A stretch of DNA of 64,000 nt from positions 1,240,001 to 1,304,000 of the forward strand of contig NZ_QXMH01000001.1 of the NCBI RefSeq assembly GCF_003568665.1. Direction: 5' to 3'. Positions 60,461 to 64,000 of this stretch are shown here, piece by piece. The translations under genes and the position numbers were made by a program. The notes beneath the pieces are model-generated. The model was not told where the DNA came from. It saw only the letters and a program-made list of their open reading frames with translations, and did no database searches. Positions within the stretch are counted from its first letter, which is position 1. Every line of letters begins with the position of its first letter. This stretch comes from Chitinophaga alhagiae. GTDB lineage: Bacteria > Bacteroidota > Bacteroidia > Chitinophagales > Chitinophagaceae.

Positions 60461-62338
60461 TTACGGCCAGTTGGCCAGTGCTCCCGGCAGATCGTACGTT
60501 TTGTTCTGATCCCCTCCGGGTGCCAGCACCACGGTAAAACTTCCCTTGTAGCCCGGCGGCAGGTCCACCTCAAAGCCGGTGAGTACCGTACCGGGGTTGG
60601 GCGCATCGTAGTCATGGGGAGGAGTGGTAGTCCATGTTTTCATTTGCACATTGAGCGGCGCGTCTACCTTTAAAAGCAGCTTCTTCCCGTTTTTGGTCAG
60701 CTCTGCCGTTTTGCTGCCGGTTATTTTCACGTTGGCAGGGGTGAGCAACGTCCACCGCAGTTTGGTGGCTTTGGCGGGCGCTTCCACTTCATCCCGCACC
60801 ACTACATACTCCTTATTCACTACGGCAATACCGCGGGTAGCCTTCTGCAATTGCCCGTCATACACGCCGCTCAGATCGCAAATAGCATGCATGAACGCCG
60901 GTTTGTCAGAATAGCGGGTGATGGGCGCATTGCCTTTCACACGCTGCAGCGAATCGTTGATGGTGAGGGTGCTATGCGCAAAATTATTGTAGCGGAACAC
61001 CTGCCAACGTTGGGCATACTGGCCTTTGTCCCATATTTTAACGCCTTTTTGTTCAAGTGAGTTATAGTCCTGCATACCAAAGTCCATTCCCCAGCGCACG
61101 CCGTCCGCTTCCATAATAAAAGAGCCCACGTCCATGTGCGCGTGGTTTACAGCAGGAGAGCCTGCTTTCAGGCCCACGTAAATGGCCAAGCTGTCTGTCC
61201 AGGATGTGCGCATCAGCGCCACGGGAGATTTGCCGTTACCTGTCCAGAAGGTAGCGGCGGGAGGCGCTACACTCTTCATGGAAATGCCGTTGCCCCAAAG
61301 CATCAGGGCAGGCAGCAGCCTGTTTCTGACGTGCCTGGTAGACTTTTCCGATTCAAGGCGGCTGCGTTCTACCCATAGCAGGGAGGGCTGCTTGCGCCGG
61401 GCAGCAAACCAGAACATGGCGGGTTGTACGCCGCCGCCACCGCCAGCGTCAGAATAGTTAAAGGAATCACCCCAGGCGCCGGTAACATGCTCCAGGTAAT
61501 CAGCCGTTTGCAGAAAACCGGGTTTGCTGACAAGCCCGAAGTCTTTGCCGAACAGTTTCTCTACCGCGCTGATAAAAAGTACGTTGAAGCTGGTGCCGTA
61601 CCCCCAGTAGCCATAACCTTCCGGATAAGCACCGTCAGGGTGATAATCTTCCATGGGCAGGTCAATACTGCGGATGCCGCGGTTAATGATCTGCAGGGCC
61701 AGTTCCGGCTCGCTCTCATAAATGGCCAGCGCGCCATACAGCATGCCGGCGTTGCACACCTGGTTCCAGTTGTTGGATACGCGCAGCCAGCCGCTGTTGC
61801 GGGGCTCCAGGGAAGGGGCGATCCCCTTTTTGAGAATGGCCTCACGGATAATGTTTTTCGACGCGGCCGGCAACGCGTTGTGGAGCCAGTCATACCCAAT
61901 GGCCACCGCCATGGTCATTTCCGCTACGTCCAGGAAGTGAGACGGGTTCCAGTCACTGAACCGGCTCACCGCCAGCAGTTCCTTCTCCGCCCGCTGCATG
62001 TACTGCTTGTTGCCGGTCATGCGCCAGGCGTAAGACAGGAAAAAGACCCGCCGCAGGCACTCGCGGGATACGCCCAGCAACCGGCGGCCTATTACTTTCC
62101 TTTCCAGGGCGGGCACGCTTTGCAGGGCATCGCATTCGGCCAGTATGCTATTGTGCACCTTTTGCCAGATAGCGTCTCCATGCAGGGTTTGTTTGACGTT
62201 CTTTTCTTCGCCCTGCAGCCACAGGATACGGGGATGGCCGGGCATTTTTACGGAAGGGCCCACAGAATCGTGCTGTGCGTGGGCCAGTAGACAGGTGAGC
62301 AGGCACACCAGTGCGCTGCCGCATAGTTTCTTGATCAT
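60461..62338 (-). CDS. Heparinase II/III family protein
   Basis: A 625-residue secreted polysaccharide lyase-like protein. From ATG 62338 the signal peptide is MIKKLCGSALVCLLTCLLAHAQ. An alpha/alpha toroid domain (about 60-370) has sequences such as SDWNPSHFLDVAEMTMAVAIGYDWL and NNWNQVCNAGMLYGALAIYE, followed by the heparinase II/III beta-sandwich domain (about 380-625) with AVNHAHMDVGSFIMEADGVRWGMDFG, which carries the family's His/Asp metal or substrate site. Targets in this family include heparin, alginate and other uronic acid polymers; this member's target is unknown. No SusC/D pair is beside it. Confidence 0.88.
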   Translation of the reverse strand: MIKKLCGSALVCLLTCLLAHAQHDSVGPSVKMPGHPRILWLQGEEKNVKQTLHGDAIWQKVHNSILAECDALQSVPALERKVIGRRLLGVSRECLRRVFFLSYAWRMTGNKQYMQRAEKELLAVSRFSDWNPSHFLDVAEMTMAVAIGYDWLHNALPAASKNIIREAILKKGIAPSLEPRNSGWLRVSNNWNQVCNAGMLYGALAIYESEPELALQIINRGIRSIDLPMEDYHPDGAYPEGYGYWGYGTSFNVLFISAVEKLFGKDFGLVSKPGFLQTADYLEHVTGAWGDSFNYSDAGGGGGVQPAMFWFAARRKQPSLLWVERSRLESEKSTRHVRNRLLPALMLWGNGISMKSVAPPAATFWTGNGKSPVALMRTSWTDSLAIYVGLKAGSPAVNHAHMDVGSFIMEADGVRWGMDFGMQDYNSLEQKGVKIWDKGQYAQRWQVFRYNNFAHSTLTINDSLQRVKGNAPITRYSDKPAFMHAICDLSGVYDGQLQKATRGIAVVNKEYVVVRDEVEAPAKATKLRWTLLTPANVKITGSKTAELTKNGKKLLLKVDAPLNVQMKTWTTTPPHDYDAPNPGTVLTGFEVDLPPGYKGSFTVVLAPGGDQNKTYDLPGALANWP

Positions 62339-62451
62339 GACGAGGAATTTTTTTTTCAGGTAAACAATATACAAGTTTCTATTTATTTTTTTGGCGCAAA
62401 TTGCCCCGGAAATTGTCGTATCTACCAACCGTATACCCGTACCGCATTCCT

Positions 62452-62459
62452 TAGTTTTG
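62452..62459 (+). promoter_or_regulatory. -7 box for VOC protein at 62479
   Basis: TAGTTTTG, exact match to TAnnTTTG, 19 bases before ATG 62479. It supports that start over the ATT/TTG-initiated frame starting earlier. No clear -33 element. Confidence 0.55.
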
Positions 62460-62478
62460 TTTGAAAAAGAAAAAAGAT

Positions 62479-62898
62479 ATGTCTACGATCAATGCTTATA
62501 TCACGTTCAATGGCAATTGTCATGAAGCCATGAAGTTTTACCAGGACGCCCTGGGCGGAGAACTGACCCTGCAATCTGTGGGCGGTATGCCCGTTGAGGC
62601 CCGTTGTCCGGCGGGAGAAGAGCAACAGATCATGCATTCCCAGCTCATGAAGGGAAATATGGTGCTGATGGGTACGGATATGCTGGGGCCGGCCGGCTTT
62701 ATACAAGGAACCACCATGTCTCTTGCCCTCCAGTGCGATACGGCGGAAGAGATCAATACTTATTTTGCCAACCTTTCCCAGGGCGGGCAAGTAGTAGAGC
62801 CGCTTGGAAAACAGGCCTGGGGTCCGCTTTGGGGTATGCTGATAGACCGGTACGGCGTAGCCTGGATGTTGAATCACGATCTGAAAGAAGGCGCATAA
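62479..62898 (+). CDS. VOC family protein (PhnB-like)
   Basis: A 139-residue vicinal-oxygen-chelate protein of the PhnB-like subgroup. Signature sequences are AYITFNGNCHEAMKFYQDALGGE at the N terminus, IMHSQLMKGNMVLMGTDML in the middle, and the C-terminal WGPLWGMLIDRYGVAWMLNH. It is distinct from the VOC protein at 59885. The stop is 3 bases before the 2H phosphoesterase gene, so the two are almost certainly co-transcribed. Confidence 0.92.
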   Translation: MSTINAYITFNGNCHEAMKFYQDALGGELTLQSVGGMPVEARCPAGEEQQIMHSQLMKGNMVLMGTDMLGPAGFIQGTTMSLALQCDTAEEINTYFANLSQGGQVVEPLGKQAWGPLWGMLIDRYGVAWMLNHDLKEGA

Positions 62899-62901
62899 CC
62901 T

Positions 62902-63462
62902 ATGCAGCTCAGTATGTTTGAAGAAGACCGCGCGGTGGTGAGGTATGCTATCCTGATCTCACCGCCCGCCGCTGTCAAAAAAGCGGTGGCGGGGTTCAAG
63001 CAACAACTGCACGAAGCCGTGGGACTGGACGATATGAACCTGAAATCCCTGGCCCACATTTCCCTATGCCGTGTTAATGCGGCAGATGATGATGCTTTTG
63101 TAATTACAACGGCCACCCGCGCGGTGGCCAATATGTGCTGCTTTGATATCGAGATCAACGGGGCTGACAGCTTTACGCATGGGAAAACGGGTACCCTGTA
63201 CCTGAGAATAGAACGCCCTGAGCCCGTGCAGATCCTGTTTGTCCTGCTCAACCGGGTATTCAGGGCCTCCCGCAACGCCAACATCACCCCGCACCTGACC
63301 ATTGCCAGGGCGCTTCCCGCCGGCAAGTTCCGGCAGATAGACCCTGCCGCCTTTGCATACCGGTACGCCTTTGTGTGTGACCGTATAACCATCCTGAAAT
63401 GGGCGGGAGAAAGATATAACCTCATCCATGAAGTGCCCCTACAAAACCGGCCGCCTGCATAA
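62902..63462 (+). CDS. 2H phosphoesterase (2'-5' RNA ligase-like) protein
   Basis: A 186-residue stand-alone member of the 2H phosphoesterase superfamily. Both motifs are present: His52-Ile-Ser-Leu and His131-Leu-Thr-Ile. Expected action is on 2',3'-cyclic or 2'-5' phosphodiesters in RNA or nucleotides. It lacks the RGG tail of the larger 2H protein at 14126-15430. Its gene follows the PhnB-like gene by 3 bases. The last 41 bases overlap the 3' end of the convergent small gene at 63422-63697. Confidence 0.88.
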   Translation: MQLSMFEEDRAVVRYAILISPPAAVKKAVAGFKQQLHEAVGLDDMNLKSLAHISLCRVNAADDDAFVITTATRAVANMCCFDIEINGADSFTHGKTGTLYLRIERPEPVQILFVLLNRVFRASRNANITPHLTIARALPAGKFRQIDPAAFAYRYAFVCDRITILKWAGERYNLIHEVPLQNRPPA

Positions 63463-63697
63463 CATGCGGAACAGGGCACTCGTCCGGCAGCACTTCCGCC
63501 GTACAGCCATGTTGTTGCAGGAAAGCGATCAGCGGCAGCGGGTGTATTGTGCCGGTAGTGCTTTTCACCCGTAAAATACGGTCGCAGTCTTCCAGGTCAA
63601 AATTCACGATGTACTCTGTAAACCTTTGCCGTATCCGGTAAATGAGGATGTGGGCATAGCAGGCACTGTTCACATTTGTTTTGAATACTTCTACCAT
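63422..63697 (-). CDS. Small conserved-looking protein, 91 aa
   Basis: A 91-residue cytosolic protein beginning MVEVFKTNVNSACYAHIL, with NFDLEDCDRILRVKS in the middle, then a His/Cys-containing C-terminal part. This resembles short Bacteroidota proteins with a ferredoxin-like (HMA-type) fold but without CxxC; I recognise the pattern, not a named family. ATG 63697 is supported by a -7 box (63719-63726). Its 3' end overlaps the convergent 2H gene by 41 bases. Confidence 0.7.
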   Translation of the reverse strand: MVEVFKTNVNSACYAHILIYRIRQRFTEYIVNFDLEDCDRILRVKSTTGTIHPLPLIAFLQQHGCTAEVLPDECPVPHVMQAAGFVGALHG

Positions 63698-63718
63698 AAA
63701 CATCAGCATTAAGCACTG

Positions 63719-63726
63719 CAAACTTA
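63719..63726 (-). promoter_or_regulatory. -7 box for small protein gene
   Basis: TAAGTTTG on the minus strand matches TAnnTTTG and lies 22 bases before ATG 63697, which settles the start choice against the in-frame codon at 63760. Confidence 0.5.
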
Positions 63727-63807
63727 CTACGCCCCGCCTGTTTTTTACATGGCAGAACACGACAATAGAGGGGGGTTATGCGACATTCTTGCTAATTTTA
63801 TGAAAAC

Positions 63808-63978
63808 ATGGCTATCATGAAAACAAACAAGGAATGGCACCAGGCCCACCGGATGCCTGCCCGCGCCACGCTGGAGCAACGGGTGGCCTGGCATATTGAA
63901 CATGCACGTCATTGCGGCTGCCGCCAGATGCCGGAAAAGATCAGGGAAGAGATCAAAAAGAGGAACCTGAAGGCCTGA
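63808..63978 (+). CDS. Small protein with HxxHCGCR motif, 56 aa
   Basis: A 56-codon gene at the right edge, with a start ATG at 63808 (ATG 63817 also possible). The product is basic and helical: KTNKEWHQAHRMPARATLEQR, then HIEHARHCGCRQMPEKI and a Lys-rich end. The clustered His and Cys residues (HIEHARHCGC) suggest metal binding. I believe similar short proteins occur in many Chitinophagaceae and some Proteobacteria, but the role is unknown. No reliable promoter box was found; a near match TAATTTTA lies at 63793-63800. Confidence 0.65.
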   Translation: MAIMKTNKEWHQAHRMPARATLEQRVAWHIEHARHCGCRQMPEKIREEIKKRNLKA

Positions 63979-64000
63979 ACTATATTTTCGCCAGCAGCTT

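Overview
The window is chromosomal DNA of a Bacteroidota bacterium, most likely of the family Chitinophagaceae (Chitinophaga or a close relative). The evidence is a SusC/SusD pair run by an ECF sigma factor and FecR anti-sigma factor, a GldA-type gliding ABC ATPase, an eno-ftsB/divIC gene order, -7 promoter boxes of the form TAnnTTTG, A-rich rather than strong Shine-Dalgarno leaders, and families common in this group (DUF2807/GIN, DUF6134, DUF1015, 2TM domain, heparinase II/III, SGNH hydrolase with its own N-terminal domain). I see no rRNA, CRISPR array, transposase or phage gene. There is one tRNA, tRNA-Arg(CCU).

Layout. 1-8.7 kb: housekeeping (M23 peptidase fragment, DUF4332, gldA, eno, ftsB/divIC-like, nth, a nucleoside-type MFS permease with a Gfo/Idh/MocA oxidoreductase, DUF6134). 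8.7-18 kb: korA without korB, a small secreted protein, a DUF2807 lipoprotein, an orphan ECF/FecR pair, a protein joining an RGG-type low-complexity tail to a 2H phosphoesterase, a 700-base gene-free stretch, an AIM24-like protein and an SGNH hydrolase. 18-25 kb: a tetR-tolC-MFP-RND efflux operon whose promoter carries a likely TetR operator. 25-35 kb: DUF502, zinc phospholipase C-like protein, serC-DUF1015, a TPR protein, paaN, YceI lipoprotein, 2TM protein and acyl-CoA ligase. 35-42 kb: tRNA-Arg, then sigma-FecR-SusC-SusD on the minus strand, with two regulatory-looking hairpins and a possible antisense RNA. 42-51 kb: hydrolase, SDR and ketopantoate reductase-like genes, a P1B-4 metal ATPase, a DprE1-like oxidase, an unassigned lipoprotein, DUF3592 and another SDR.

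51.4-58.0 kb holds the most unusual locus. Four plus-strand genes, more AT-rich than their surroundings, encode a degenerate Hsp70-like protein that has lost its nucleotide-binding motifs, a four-TM protein with a large soluble domain, a HerA/FtsK-superfamily ATPase with an unrecognised N-terminal half, and a lysine-rich disordered protein. The last three are joined by ATGA stop/start overlaps. I do not recognise this gene set as a named system. It looks like a membrane-anchored ATP-driven machine, possibly a defence or export system, and it sits between ordinary metabolic genes like an inserted cassette.

58-64 kb: poxB-like ThDP enzyme, two VOC proteins, a heparinase II/III-like protein, a second 2H phosphoesterase and two small conserved-looking proteins.

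Functional links within the window: the efflux genes form one autoregulated operon; the 35-42 kb genes form one nutrient-uptake system controlled by cell-surface signalling; the 51-58 kb genes are translationally coupled; most of the rest are single-gene or two-gene units bounded by strong intrinsic terminators.
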